From: Arsenophonus melophagi
GTDB lineage: Bacteria; Pseudomonadota; Gammaproteobacteria; Enterobacterales; Enterobacteriaceae
Reading direction: 5' to 3'
Assembly: GCA_032378655.1 (NCBI GenBank)
Contig: JAVYJS010000003.1
Span: 37,133 to 101,132 of the forward strand
Length of the DNA: 64,000 bases
The position numbers were made by a program, and so were the translations under genes. A model generated the notes under the pieces. That model saw only the letters and a list, made by a program, of their open reading frames with translations. It was not told the DNA's origin and did no database searches. Positions 30,578-40,500 of this stretch are shown here, in pieces (positions within the stretch are counted from its first letter, which is position 1; every line of letters begins with the position of its first letter).

Positions 30578-31546
30578 ATGGCTAACACATTTTCTTTGAT
30601 TTTAACAATAGCGACCTTAATTACAGGAATTATCTTGTTTATTAAGCATTTAAAATTAGCATCATCCAGCAGGAAAAAAATAGCAAAACAGAAAAAGATG
30701 ATTGGCGGACCCTTAGAGCAAATACATTTAGCTGCACCTATAAATAGATCATCGTGGGTTAATACTTGTGCCTCTATGTTTCCAATATTGGTAACTGTAT
30801 TAATAATACGCTCATTTATTTATGAGCCATTTCAAATCCCATCAGCATCAATGATGCCAACTTTATTAGTTGGCGATTTTATACTAGTAGAGAAGTTTGC
30901 TTATGGGTTAAGAGATCCCATTACACAAAAAATCTTCTTAAAAACAGGAAAGCCGAAACGTGGTGATATTGTAGTCTTCAAATATCCTAAAGATCCTAAC
31001 GTAGATTTTATTAAGCGCGTTATTGGGCTTCCTGGAGATAAAATTATTTATGATCTTGAACAAAAAGAGTTACAGATATATCCAAATTGCCTTGTTTCAA
31101 ACTGTAATTTAACATTACCAATTATCTATTCTGCATTAAAAGAGAGCAAGTGGGCTTTATTTTTTAATATTGAGTCTATGGTAGTCAACCAGAAAGGAAG
31201 TTATCAACTTCCTTTTAGTGAACCAGTGCCACGTCATGCTGTACGTCAAGCAGAAAGATTTGAAAAATTAGATGATGTTATCCATGAAGTCTTAATAATC
31301 CCACAGATATATATTCAGTCACGTTATCAACAGCCAGGTTTAGCCAATAATGAATGGATTGTGCCGCCACAACATTATTTTGTGATGGGGGATAATAGGG
31401 ATAATAGCTCAGATAGCCGAATATGGGGCTGTGTACCAGAAAAAAATTTAGTAGGTCGTGCCGTTATGATCTGGCTGAGCCTCGATAAGCACGAGAATGA
31501 ATGGCCAAAAGGGTTACGTTTCAGTCGCATTGGTACAATAAAATAA
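30578..31546 (+). CDS. lepB: Signal peptidase I
   Basis: LepB cuts signal peptides from exported proteins on the outer face of the inner membrane. Two N-terminal membrane helices (about 5-23 and 66-84) precede the catalytic serine S91 (IPSASMMPT) and lysine K146 (DFIKRVIGLPGD). The box GDNRDNSSDSR is intact. The length (322) equals E. coli within two residues. A 10-bp-arm hairpin (31193-31215) lies in the variable middle part of the coding sequence. An AAGGAG ribosome binding site is present. Confidence 0.97.
   Translation: MANTFSLILTIATLITGIILFIKHLKLASSSRKKIAKQKKMIGGPLEQIHLAAPINRSSWVNTCASMFPILVTVLIIRSFIYEPFQIPSASMMPTLLVGDFILVEKFAYGLRDPITQKIFLKTGKPKRGDIVVFKYPKDPNVDFIKRVIGLPGDKIIYDLEQKELQIYPNCLVSNCNLTLPIIYSALKESKWALFFNIESMVVNQKGSYQLPFSEPVPRHAVRQAERFEKLDDVIHEVLIIPQIYIQSRYQQPGLANNEWIVPPQHYFVMGDNRDNSSDSRIWGCVPEKNLVGRAVMIWLSLDKHENEWPKGLRFSRIGTIK
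31193..31215. repeat. Hairpin inside lepB, 10-bp arms, 3-nt loop
   Basis: 31193-31202 pairs with 31206-31215. It lies in the insert region of LepB, which differs widely between species. Confidence 0.65.
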
Positions 31547-31735
31547 TAAAACTATAAAATAAACTAATCGAATCATTGATACTAAATTGATTTATATAGC
31601 AATAGATATAGAATATATTGAAATAATAAAATAACAGTTATTGCATGAATAACTAGCAGTACAATAGCTTTAAAAGCTCATTTAACTCTGTTGTTTATGT
31701 TTTTATAATTTGATAACTCAAGTAATTGGTAGCAC

Positions 31736-32437
31736 ATGAATTTTTCTTTAATGGAGTGGTTACAACGGAAAGAAATTAAACAACTACAACATCAGCTTTG
31801 TTATACTTTTAAAGACATGGAATTATTAAAACAAGCATTAACTCATCGTAGTATCAAGGGTGTTCATAATGAAAGATTGGAATTTTTAGGTGATTCAATT
31901 CTTAGTTTTGTAATTACTAATCATCTTTACCATCGTTTTCCTAAAGTAGATGAAGGAAACATGAGTCGCATGCGAGCAACATTGGTCAGAGGCAATACCT
32001 TGGTAGAATTGGCACGAGAGTTTGATTTAGGAAAATGTTTGCGATTAGGGGCTGGTGAACTAAAAAGTGGTGGTTCTTGCCGAGAATCAATATTAGCAAA
32101 TACTATTGAAGCTTTAATTGGCGGTATCTTTTTAGATAGTGATATCAAAACTACTGAAGGAATTGTGTTGGCTTGGTACGACAATCGCTTATCAGAAATA
32201 AGCCCTGGCGACAGACAAAAGGATCCTAAAACACGCTTACAAGAGTATTTACAAGGACATCATCTACCTTTACCACATTATTTTGTAGTACAAGTGCGTG
32301 GTGAAGCTCACGAACAGGAATTTACTACTTATTGTCAGGTTAGTGGTATAAAAGAAGCTGTTAAAGGTGTTGGATCAAGTCGCCGTAAAGCTGAGCAAGC
32401 GGCTGCTGAACGAGCATTAGAAATTATTGGAGCGTGA
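31736..32437 (+). CDS. rnc: Ribonuclease III
   Basis: RNase III cuts double-stranded RNA, including rRNA precursors. The catalytic signature NERLEFLGDS lies at residues 45-54, the second acidic cluster in ANTIEALIGGIFLDSD, and the C-terminal dsRNA-binding domain ends in SSRRKAEQAAAERAL. The protein has 233 residues against 226, with a slightly longer N-terminus. Its TGA stop is followed at once by the era ATG. Given the many long hairpins in this genome, transcripts through the gaps would offer it substrates; this is inference. Confidence 0.97.
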   Translation: MNFSLMEWLQRKEIKQLQHQLCYTFKDMELLKQALTHRSIKGVHNERLEFLGDSILSFVITNHLYHRFPKVDEGNMSRMRATLVRGNTLVELAREFDLGKCLRLGAGELKSGGSCRESILANTIEALIGGIFLDSDIKTTEGIVLAWYDNRLSEISPGDRQKDPKTRLQEYLQGHHLPLPHYFVVQVRGEAHEQEFTTYCQVSGIKEAVKGVGSSRRKAEQAAAERALEIIGA

Positions 32438-33349
32438 ATGAGTACATTGCAATCTTATTGTGGATACGTTGCTATCGTAGGACGACCAAATGTTGGTAAA
32501 TCAACATTACTAAACCAATTACTCGGAAAAAAGGTTTCTATTACCTCACATAAAGCACAGACAACCCGTTATCAAATCATTGGAATTGAAACAAAAAATA
32601 ATTATCAAATAATTTATGTCGATACGCCTGGATTGCATATAGCAGAAAACCGTGCATTAAATCGTGTCATGAATCGAGTTGCCAGTAGTTCGATAGGTAA
32701 TGTCGAATTGATTATTTTTGTTGTGGAAGGTACACATTGGAAAATTGATGATGAGATGGTAGTCAATAAATTACGTTTTTTATTTTGTCCAGTATTATTA
32801 GTTATCAATAAAATTGATAATGTAGTGAATAAGGAACGCTTATTACCACATATTACATTTCTGAGTAATCAGATGAATTTTTTGGATGTTGTACTAATTA
32901 GTGCTAAAAAGGGCATAGATATCGATCTTATTAGTAAGATCGTTCGGAAACATATGCCAATAGCACCGCATTATTTTCCAGCAGATTGTATTACCAATCG
33001 TTCACAACGCTTTATGGTCGCAGAAATTATTCGCGAGAAGTTAATGCGTTTTCTTGGCGATGAATTACCCTATGCAGTTACAGTTAAAATTGCAAATTTC
33101 ATGATAAATAAGCAACTCAATAGCCATAATATTCATGGTCTAATCTTAGTTGAAAGAAGTAGCCAAAAAAAAATTGTTATTGGCAGTAAAGGTAGCAAAA
33201 TTAAGAAAATTGGTATTGAGGCTCAAATGGATATCGAAAAACTTGTTGCGACTAAAATTCATCTTAAACTTTGGGTAAAAGTGAAAAATGGATGGACTGA
33301 TGATGAGCGTGCATTGCGTAATTTAGGCTACATGGACGATTTACATTAA
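32438..33349 (+). CDS. era: GTPase Era
   Basis: Era is an essential GTPase that binds 16S rRNA in small-subunit assembly. G1 (GRPNVGKS, residues 15-22), G3 (DTPG) and G4 (NKID) are present. The C-terminal KH domain keeps VIGSKGSKIKKIG. The length (303) is close to 301 in E. coli. It starts directly after the rnc stop and is followed by recO after 11 nt, the conserved rnc-era-recO order. Confidence 0.97.
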   Translation: MSTLQSYCGYVAIVGRPNVGKSTLLNQLLGKKVSITSHKAQTTRYQIIGIETKNNYQIIYVDTPGLHIAENRALNRVMNRVASSSIGNVELIIFVVEGTHWKIDDEMVVNKLRFLFCPVLLVINKIDNVVNKERLLPHITFLSNQMNFLDVVLISAKKGIDIDLISKIVRKHMPIAPHYFPADCITNRSQRFMVAEIIREKLMRFLGDELPYAVTVKIANFMINKQLNSHNIHGLILVERSSQKKIVIGSKGSKIKKIGIEAQMDIEKLVATKIHLKLWVKVKNGWTDDERALRNLGYMDDLH

Positions 33350-33360
33350 GGTGCTTTTAT

Positions 33361-34062
33361 ATGGATTCTTGGCAACATGCATTTGTACTTCATGCTTTAC
33401 CTTACAGTGAAACGAGCTTATTGTTAGATTTTTTTACTGAACATGACGGACGAATTCGAGTTTTAGCAAAAGGTGCTCGAAGTTATCGCTCCAGTTTAAA
33501 AGGTTTTTTACAACTATTTACGCCATTACTGATCTATTTTGGAGGTAAAGGAGAAATAAAAACACTGTATGGCGCAGAACCGATTTCCTTAGGACTCCCA
33601 TTGAAAGGCACTGTTTTGTATAGCGGCTTATATGTTAATGAACTGCTATCGCGTGTTTTAGTTCATAATATGCCTTATCAAGGCTTATTTTTTGACTACC
33701 TTACCTGTTTAAAGACATTAGCTAAAGATGAATTAACATCATCTCATGCCTTACGACGTTTTGAATTATCATTGTTACCTCAATTAGGTTATGGTGTTGA
33801 TTTTTTACACTGTTCCTTTACTGATGAAGCAGTGATAGATAGCATGACATATCGTTACTGCGAAGAGCAGGGATTTATTGCTCATTTAGGTATTGATCAG
33901 CTCAGTTTTACTGGAAAACAACTTAAAGCATTTGCTTATCGTGAATTTTCTGATATTGATATATTAAGTGCGGCTAAACGTTTTACACATATCGCATTAA
34001 AACCTTATTTAGGGGGGAGTCCATTAAAAAGTCTTGAGCTTCTTCCGGACCATATTGCCTAA
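33361..34062 (+). CDS. recO: DNA repair protein RecO
   Basis: RecO anneals DNA strands and loads RecA with RecR at gaps. The N-terminal OB fold (AFVLHALPYSETSLLLDFFT, AKGARSYRSSLKGFLQ) and later LYSGLYVNELLSRVL and RRFELSLLPQLGYGV match E. coli. The C-terminus is about nine residues shorter (233 against 242). Its presence suggests that gap-repair recombination is kept despite genome reduction. Confidence 0.94.
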   Translation: MDSWQHAFVLHALPYSETSLLLDFFTEHDGRIRVLAKGARSYRSSLKGFLQLFTPLLIYFGGKGEIKTLYGAEPISLGLPLKGTVLYSGLYVNELLSRVLVHNMPYQGLFFDYLTCLKTLAKDELTSSHALRRFELSLLPQLGYGVDFLHCSFTDEAVIDSMTYRYCEEQGFIAHLGIDQLSFTGKQLKAFAYREFSDIDILSAAKRFTHIALKPYLGGSPLKSLELLPDHIA

Positions 34063-34158
34063 TATGCCTTGATAGCGTTTTAAAAAAAAACCTATTGCAG
34101 TTATTATGTCAAGAATAAAACAAAAATTTACACTATGAATAAATGATAGGAATTTATT

Positions 34159-34890
34159 ATGGCAGATTTATTATTAGGCGTTAATATTGATCATGTTGCT
34201 ACAGTCCGTAATGTAAGGAGAACTCAATATCCTGATCCGGTACATGCGGCATTTCTTGCTGAACAAGCAGGAGCAGACGGAATTACAGTACATTTGCGTG
34301 AAGATCGCCGTCATATTACTGATCGTGATGTTAAGTTACTTCGAAAAACCTTACAGACCAAGATGAATTTAGAGATGGCCATAACTGATGAGATGGTTAA
34401 TATTGCCTGTCAGATTAAACCTCAATGCTGTTGCCTTGTACCAGAGCGACGTGAAGAAATTACAACAGAGGGCGGTCTTGATGTTGTTGGACAATACGAA
34501 TTAGTGGCAGAAGCCGTTAAAAGATTAGCTAAAGCAAGTATCACAGTTTCGTTATTCATTGACCCTAACAATCATCAAATTGATGCAGCAGTAGAACTGG
34601 GAGCTCCTTTTATTGAAATTCATACCGGTACTTATGCATGCGCTAATAATGAGTTACAAAAGGAGAAAGAATTGAAACGCATTAAGAATGCGATAAGCTA
34701 TGCTACGGCAAAAAATCTTAAGGTAAATGCGGGTCATGGGTTAACGTACCATAACGTTCAACCTATTGCACAATTGAAAGATATATATGAACTTAATATT
34801 GGGCATGCGATTATTGGAAGAGCACTTTTTAGTAGTATGAAAAGTGCAGTAAGTGATATGAAAAAAATTATTAGTGAGGCTCGCTGTTAA
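34159..34890 (+). CDS. pdxJ: Pyridoxine 5'-phosphate synthase
   Basis: PdxJ joins 1-deoxyxylulose 5-phosphate and 3-amino-2-oxopropyl phosphate to make vitamin B6. The TIM-barrel signatures GVNIDHVATVRNVR (residues 7-20), HLREDRRHI, CLVPERREE and NAGHGLTYHNV are intact; 243 residues equals E. coli. The stop overlaps the acpS start by one base (TAATG). An AGGAA site precedes the ATG. Confidence 0.97.
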   Translation: MADLLLGVNIDHVATVRNVRRTQYPDPVHAAFLAEQAGADGITVHLREDRRHITDRDVKLLRKTLQTKMNLEMAITDEMVNIACQIKPQCCCLVPERREEITTEGGLDVVGQYELVAEAVKRLAKASITVSLFIDPNNHQIDAAVELGAPFIEIHTGTYACANNELQKEKELKRIKNAISYATAKNLKVNAGHGLTYHNVQPIAQLKDIYELNIGHAIIGRALFSSMKSAVSDMKKIISEARC

Positions 34891-35270
34891 TGGCTATTAT
34901 TGGATTAGGTATTGATCTGGTAGAAATTATACGTATGAAGCAGATTATCAAGTACTTCAAGGAGCGTCTAGCAAAACGTATATTGTCCGACAAAGAATTT
35001 CGAGAATATCAAAATGATTGGCAGCCATTTCGTTTTTTAGCTAAGCGCTTTGCTGTAAAAGAAGCAGCAGTGAAAGCATTAGGCGTCGGTGTCCGAAATG
35101 GTTTATCGCTGAATCAATTTGAAGTATTTAATGATCAGCTAGGTAAGCCTGGGCTCAATTTATTAGAAGAAGCAAACATACTAGCTAATACATTGGGTGT
35201 AAAAAATATTCATGTATCATTAGCTGATGAAAAAAAATATGCATGTGCTATAGTAATTACGGAAAGTTAA
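34890..35270 (+). CDS. acpS: Holo-[acyl-carrier-protein] synthase
   Basis: AcpS moves phosphopantetheine from CoA to acyl carrier protein. The metal-binding motifs GLGIDLVEI (D9) and KRFAVKEAAVKALG (with E58 region) are intact; length 126 equals E. coli. It overlaps pdxJ by one base, and its stop overlaps the end of the convergent yfhL by four bases. Confidence 0.97.
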   Translation: MAIIGLGIDLVEIIRMKQIIKYFKERLAKRILSDKEFREYQNDWQPFRFLAKRFAVKEAAVKALGVGVRNGLSLNQFEVFNDQLGKPGLNLLEEANILANTLGVKNIHVSLADEKKYACAIVITES

Positions 35271-35527
35271 TTTTTTTCAGCATGATGTAATAAACTAAAT
35301 TTATTCCATAAATCTTCTGTTGATTCAACATTATTAGGATCTTTAACAATAGCTTTGCTGATTGGACAAACAGATTGGCAATTTGGTTGATCATAGTAGC
35401 CAATGCATTCAGTACACAAATGCGGATTTATTTTGTAAAACACTTCCCCAATAGAAATCGCTTTATTAGGACATTCTGGTTCGCACATATCACAGTTGAT
35501 GCAGCGATGAGTAATTAATAGTGACAT
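35267..35527 (-). CDS. yfhL: 2[4Fe-4S] ferredoxin YfhL
   Basis: The 86-residue protein has two cysteine groups, CINCDMCEPEC and CTECIGYYDQPNCQSVC, each followed by P or an equivalent residue, for two low-potential iron-sulfur clusters, with the short inserted loop of the Alvin-type ferredoxins. It matches E. coli YfhL over its whole length. Its electron-transfer partner is not known; TrhP, also in this window, is reported to work with ferredoxin YfhL in some studies of tRNA hydroxylation. It is convergent with acpS, as in E. coli. Confidence 0.94.
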   Translation of the reverse strand: MSLLITHRCINCDMCEPECPNKAISIGEVFYKINPHLCTECIGYYDQPNCQSVCPISKAIVKDPNNVESTEDLWNKFSLLHHAEKN

Positions 35528-36036
35528 TGTAAGCTTTATTTACAAAGTGTTATGCATATAATTAATTTTAGTAAAATCTGCATATATTATTACCAAGTAT
35601 ATTTGACTGACAATAAATATATTAGTATGAATATTGACTATTCATACTCATATTGCCTTTTCATACTAAACAATATTATTATTATAACTAATAACCCTCT
35701 TAGTCTTTTAAGAGACTACTATGAAACACATTAAGTTGGTAACTGTATATAGTTATATTACGTTTATTAAATTCAAGAAGATCGTCTTACGGATAATTAT
35801 CTGTTTATAATTATACATAATAAAATAAATAATTAGTCTACATAAAATGTAGATCAGGTAAAACCTTAATTAAATAATATTTTTCTAAAAATAATATTTT
35901 TCTAAAATCACGTAAAAACCCTTTATCATAAATGACTATGATACGCTCCGTAATGATCTAGAAATGATAAGTACTAGTTGATAGTATTTTATAGAAAATA
36001 AATGGGGCGTGTACTTGAATTTTTGAGGTCTTATTA
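35528..36036. other. Gap between yfhL and tadA
   Basis: No gene. yfhL and tadA point away from each other, so both promoters should lie here; no strong match could be picked. A short direct repeat (TAATATTTTTCTAAAA twice near 35875-35905) is visible. Confidence 0.55.
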
Positions 36037-36504
36037 GTGGAGCAAGCCACAAAAGATATTTATTGGATGCGACAAGCGATTACTTTTGCAGAAAATGCAA
36101 AAGTAAAAGGCGAAATTCCAGTGGGCGCTGTATTGATTAAGGAAGATAAAATAATTGCAGAAGGATGGAATCAGACTATCTCTGATCATGATCCATGCGC
36201 TCACGCAGAAATTTTAGCCTTGCGAGCAGGCGGTCAATATTTACAAAATTATCGATTGATGAATACTACTCTTTATGTGACATTAGAGCCTTGTATGATG
36301 TGTGCTGGTGCTATCATACACGCGCGTGTTAATCGTTTGGTCTATGGTGCCTATGATAAAAAAATAGGTGCTATAAGTTCCAACACCACTGGCTTTTATC
36401 ATCCTGCAAGCAATCATCGTATTTTTGTACTTGGAGGGATTTTAGCTGATGAATGCTCAGCTATATTAAGTTATTTTTTTAAACAACGCCGAATCAAAAC
36501 TTAG
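36037..36504 (+). CDS. tadA: tRNA-specific adenosine deaminase
   Basis: TadA converts A34 of tRNA-Arg(ACG) to inosine. Zinc ligands and the catalytic glutamate lie in HAEI and PCMMCAGA; the C-terminal ILADECSAILSYFFKQRR matches E. coli. The start is GTG at 36037, with GAGG 8 nt upstream. The 155-residue length fits the core enzyme; E. coli's longer tail is missing. Near the 5' end an 11-bp-arm hairpin (36080-36106) is part of the coding sequence for TFAENAKVK. mltF, which neighbours tadA and purL in E. coli, is absent. Confidence 0.95.
   Translation: MEQATKDIYWMRQAITFAENAKVKGEIPVGAVLIKEDKIIAEGWNQTISDHDPCAHAEILALRAGGQYLQNYRLMNTTLYVTLEPCMMCAGAIIHARVNRLVYGAYDKKIGAISSNTTGFYHPASNHRIFVLGGILADECSAILSYFFKQRRIKT
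36080..36106. repeat. Hairpin inside tadA, 11-bp arms, 5-nt loop
   Basis: 36080-36090 pairs with 36096-36106. It lies in codons for residues about 15-24, where the sequence differs from E. coli. Confidence 0.65.
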
Positions 36505-36545
36505 CCATAAACAGACCTATTCAACCTAAGTCTTACCTAGCAAGA

Positions 36546-36580
36546 CTAATCACTATCTATTAATAATAGATAGTGATTAG
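36546..36580. repeat. Inverted repeat, 17-bp arms, 1-nt centre, after tadA
   Basis: 36546-36562 pairs with 36564-36580. It starts 42 nt after the tadA stop and could end its transcript, but there is no T-tract. Confidence 0.8.
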
Positions 36581-37143
36581 TATAAATGAGTAATTATGTA
36601 CTAAATTAATCACTAGTTTTTCTTTTTAGCTATGAGAAAAATAAAAAAAATATATAGCTGCGGCACTTTAGTGCATATTTTGGTGCATTCTTTGTCTCTG
36701 TTGATGCTGGTAATCAAGAAGGCATATAGATTTCTATATGATCAAGATTATCAAGCAAATCAAATACAAAATCCATAAGAAGTTTTATTTTTAAATCAAG
36801 TGCAATTGAAGTTTTGTAAATAAAACACTTCCGCATGCTATTTAAAAAAAATACGAGTTTATATTTTAAAATAAAAAGGTATACTATGGTATACCTCTTA
36901 TCGAGAGATAAGAATATCAGATTAGTAAATCAAAAATAATTAAAGTGAACAATATAATTAAAATATTTTCATCCAAATATGTTAAAAGTTTTTATTCTAC
37001 CAGAATCAAAAAATCTAAAATTGCTGTGTAGAAAATATTATATTCGGAGTATTGAATATACCAAGTAATGCTATCATAGATAGCATTAGAAGCTATCGCA
37101 ATATTGATATAAATATTAAGGATGGCCAATCACTGTTTATTAT

Positions 37144-37180
37144 AAGAACAGTCCATCAGTTTAAGAACAGTCCATCAGTT
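37144..37180. repeat. Tandem duplication, 19-bp period
   Basis: AAGAACAGTCCATCAGTT occurs at 37144 and at 37163. Confidence 0.8.
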
Positions 37181-37185
37181 AAGGA

Positions 37186-37219
37186 AATCAATATTACTAT
37201 CGCTATAGTAATATTGATT
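37186..37219. repeat. Inverted repeat, 15-bp arms, 4-nt loop
   Basis: 37186-37200 pairs with 37205-37219, immediately after the tandem duplication. Confidence 0.78.
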
Positions 37220-37306
37220 GAAAAATTAAATAATATTTTATTATCTATTGCTCTATAGATTTCTGCAAAGGTAAATCAAAAAAAACATTTAGTCGTGTCA
37301 TAATAA

Positions 37307-37350
37307 AATTCACTTATCACTTACTGAGTTAAGTAAGTGATAAGTGAATT
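37307..37350. repeat. Inverted repeat, 19-bp perfect arms, 6-nt loop
   Basis: 37307-37325 is the reverse complement of 37332-37350. It lies 190 nt upstream of purL. Confidence 0.82.
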
Positions 37351-37439
37351 GAGTTAATATTTTTTCTTAAAAGCAAAGCGCAATATAATGCAATCTACAT
37401 GAGATACCATTAAAATTTTCTAATAAGTAGCAAATAGTC

Positions 37440-37455
37440 ACGCAAATAGTTTCTT
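37440..37455 (+). promoter_or_regulatory. Candidate degenerate PurR operator upstream of purL
   Basis: ACGCAAATAGTTTCTT fits the PurR consensus ANGCAANCGNTTNCNT at every fixed position except the central CG, which is TA. It lies about 90 nt before the purL ATG, a reasonable place for the known purL operator. The central CpG matters for PurR binding, so it may be inactive. No purR gene is in the window. Confidence 0.35.
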
Positions 37456-37543
37456 AACTGATTAAGATGATTTACAATCTCTAATCATTGGTCTTGATGT
37501 CTATCCTTCAAGCTAATCTTATAAGTTCAGAGAATCTATTACT

Positions 37544-40500
37544 ATGGAAATTCTACGTGGCTCAGCAGCTTTGTCAAAATTGCGCATTACTAAGTTGCTT
37601 GCTTTATGTCAGCAACAGAAGCTACCAGTTATTGAGATCTATGCTGAATATATACACTTTGCTGAATTTAGTGCTGGATTAAATCAGGATGATCAAAAAA
37701 AAATAAGTCAATTACTTCAATATGGTCCTTCATTTACTGAGCAAAAACATAATGGTCAGTTTCTTTTGGTAACTCCACGACCAGGTACTATTTCGCCTTG
37801 GTCTTCAAAGGCAACAAACATTGCTCACAACTGTGGATTACATCAGGTAATCCGTCTTGAGCGTGGTATTGCTTATTATATTATTTGTTCTTCATCATTG
37901 AGTGCGTCACAATTCAATGATTTATCCAATATCTTACATGATCGTATGATTGAAGCTGTTTGGACTTCTTTTAAACAGGTACAATCTCTCTTCATGCACC
38001 ATAAGCCAACACCAATGCTAACGGTAGCAATATTAAAAGATGGTCGTCGCGCACTTGAATTGGCAAATACTAAATTAGGGTTAGCTTTAACTGCAGATGA
38101 GATTGATTATTTAATGTGTTTTTTCCAAAAATTAGCGCGGGACCCAACTGATGTTGAGCTTTATATGTTTGCGCAAATGAATTCAGAACACTGTAGGCAT
38201 AAGATATTTAATGCCAATTGGGTTATCAATGGTAGATCACAACCTAATTCTTTATTAGATATGATAAAGAACACTTATCGAAAAACACCAGATTATATCT
38301 TATCGGCTTATACAGATAATGCCTCCGTGATAGTGGGATCGCATATTGGACGTTTTTTTCCTGATCCATTAACTGGTAAATATGATTTTCATCATGAACA
38401 TGCACATATTGTGATGAAAGTCGAAACACATAATCACCCAACAGCTATTGCTCCTTGGTCAGGAGCAGCAACAGGTTCAGGCGGTGAAATACGTGATGAA
38501 GGTGCAACAGGACGTGGTGCACAACCTAAAGCTGGCTTAGTTGGATTTTCAGTTTCTAACTTACGTATCCCAGGCTTTACACAACCTTGGGAAAAAAATT
38601 TTGGTAAACCGCAGCATCTTATTAGTGCGTTAGATATTATGCTTGATGGACCACTAGGTAGCGCAGCTTTTAATAATGAATTTGGCAGACCTACCTTGTT
38701 AGGTTATTTTCGTACTTATGAAGAATATCTTGATAGCCATAATGGAGCAGAATTACGAGGCTATCATAAACCAATTATGTTAGCGGGAGGTATAGGTAAT
38801 ATTCGGGCAAAGCATATTCGAAAGGGGAATATTCCTGTTGGTGCTAAATTAATTGTATTAGGAGGTCCATCCATAAATATTGGACTTGGAGGTGGTACAG
38901 CTTCATCAATGACTACAGGGAAGACTAATATTCATCTTAATGTTTCCTCGGTACAGCGCGCTAACCCAGAAATGGAACGTCGTTGCCAGGAAGTTATTAA
39001 TCGATGTTGGCAGTTAGGCGATCATAATCCGATTATATTTATCCATGATGTAGGTGCTGGAGGACTTTCTAATGCCCTTCCTGAGTTAGTGCATGATGCA
39101 GGTCGCGGAGGCGTATTTGAGCTACGCAAAATATTGAATGACGAGCCAGGAATGAATCCACGTCAGATTTGGTGTAATGAATCTCAAGAACGCTATGTAT
39201 TAGCGCTTGTATCAGAAGACCTTTCTTTATTTGATTTTATCTGTAACCGAGAACGTGCACCATATTCTATTATTGGTGAAGCAACAGAAAATCGAGATCT
39301 AGTTCTTAATGATAATTATTTTAAAAACCAGCCTATTTGCGTGCCACTAGATTTTTTATTAGGTAAAACACCAAACATGCAACGCAACGTTAGTTCGCAA
39401 TCTTTTGTTGGCAAACCTATTAATCGCAAGATGATTACTTTAAAAGAAGCAGTTAAACGGGTATTACATTTACCCGTTGTTGCAGAGAAAACTTTTTTAA
39501 TTACGATTGCTGATCGAAGTGTTACAGGTATGGTTGTGCGCGACCAAATGGTTGGTCCTTGGCAGATCCCAGTAGCGAATTGTATGGTTACGGCGGCTAG
39601 TCTAGACAGTTATTATGGAGAAGCTATGTCTATCGGTGAGCGTTCACCAATAGCTCTATTAGACTATTCGGCATCTAGCAGAATGGCGGTTGGAGAAGCA
39701 TTAACCAATATTGCTTCCGCTTATGTGCAAGATTTAAAAAGAGTAAAACTTTCTGCTAATTGGATGCTTGCAGCTGGGCATGCTGGCGAGGATGCAGGTT
39801 TATATCAAGCAGTAAAGGCAATTGGTGAAGAACTATGTCCTGCATTAGGGCTAACCATTCCAGTTGGCAAAGATTCAATGTCAATGAAAACTACGTGGTA
39901 TGAAGGAAAAAAGATATGTGAAATGATCTCTCCGCTTTCTGTGGTTATTACAGCGTGTTCTCGGGTGGAAGATGTTCGCTTAACGGTTACACCGGAACTT
40001 AAAAGTGATCAAGATAATGCATTATTATTAATAGATCTTGGTAAAGGAAATAATGTATTAGGGGGTTCAGCATTAGCGCAAGTATATCGGCAATTAGGTG
40101 ATTATGCTCCGGATGTTCGTGATGCTAAATTATTAGCAGATTTCTTTAATGCAATGCAAGTACTCATTAAAGAAAAAAAAATATTAGCTTATCATGATCG
40201 TTCTGATGGTGGTCTATTTGTGACATTAGCGGAAATGGCATTTGTCGGACACTGTGGTTTGAAGATTGATATCGGTCATCATAATAATGACCTGCTTGGA
40301 GCTTTATTCAGCGAAGAATTAGGAGCTGTTATCCAAGTAAAAACAGTAGATAGAAAAGAGGTGGAATTTTATTTAGCTCAACATGGATTAGCTGATTGTG
40401 TCCAATATATTGGAATGGCAATACAAGGGAATATTATTGTTATCAATAGTTTCGAAAAAGAAATTTATCGTGAAAATCGTAGCCAATTGCGTTTATGGTG

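Larger units (their letters stand above)
36505..37543. other. Gap between tadA and purL (site of lost mltF)
   Basis: No coding remnant of mltF could be read. The gap holds hairpins at 36546-36580, 37069-37089, 37186-37219 and 37307-37350, a tandem duplication at 37144-37180, and a candidate PurR operator at 37440-37455. A 68-codon frame (37052-37258) is made mostly of hairpins and duplication and is not taken as a gene. Confidence 0.6.

Noticed and set aside
37052..37258. 68-codon plus-strand frame between tadA and purL
   Set aside because: It consists largely of two hairpins and a tandem duplication, so it is not a conserved coding sequence.
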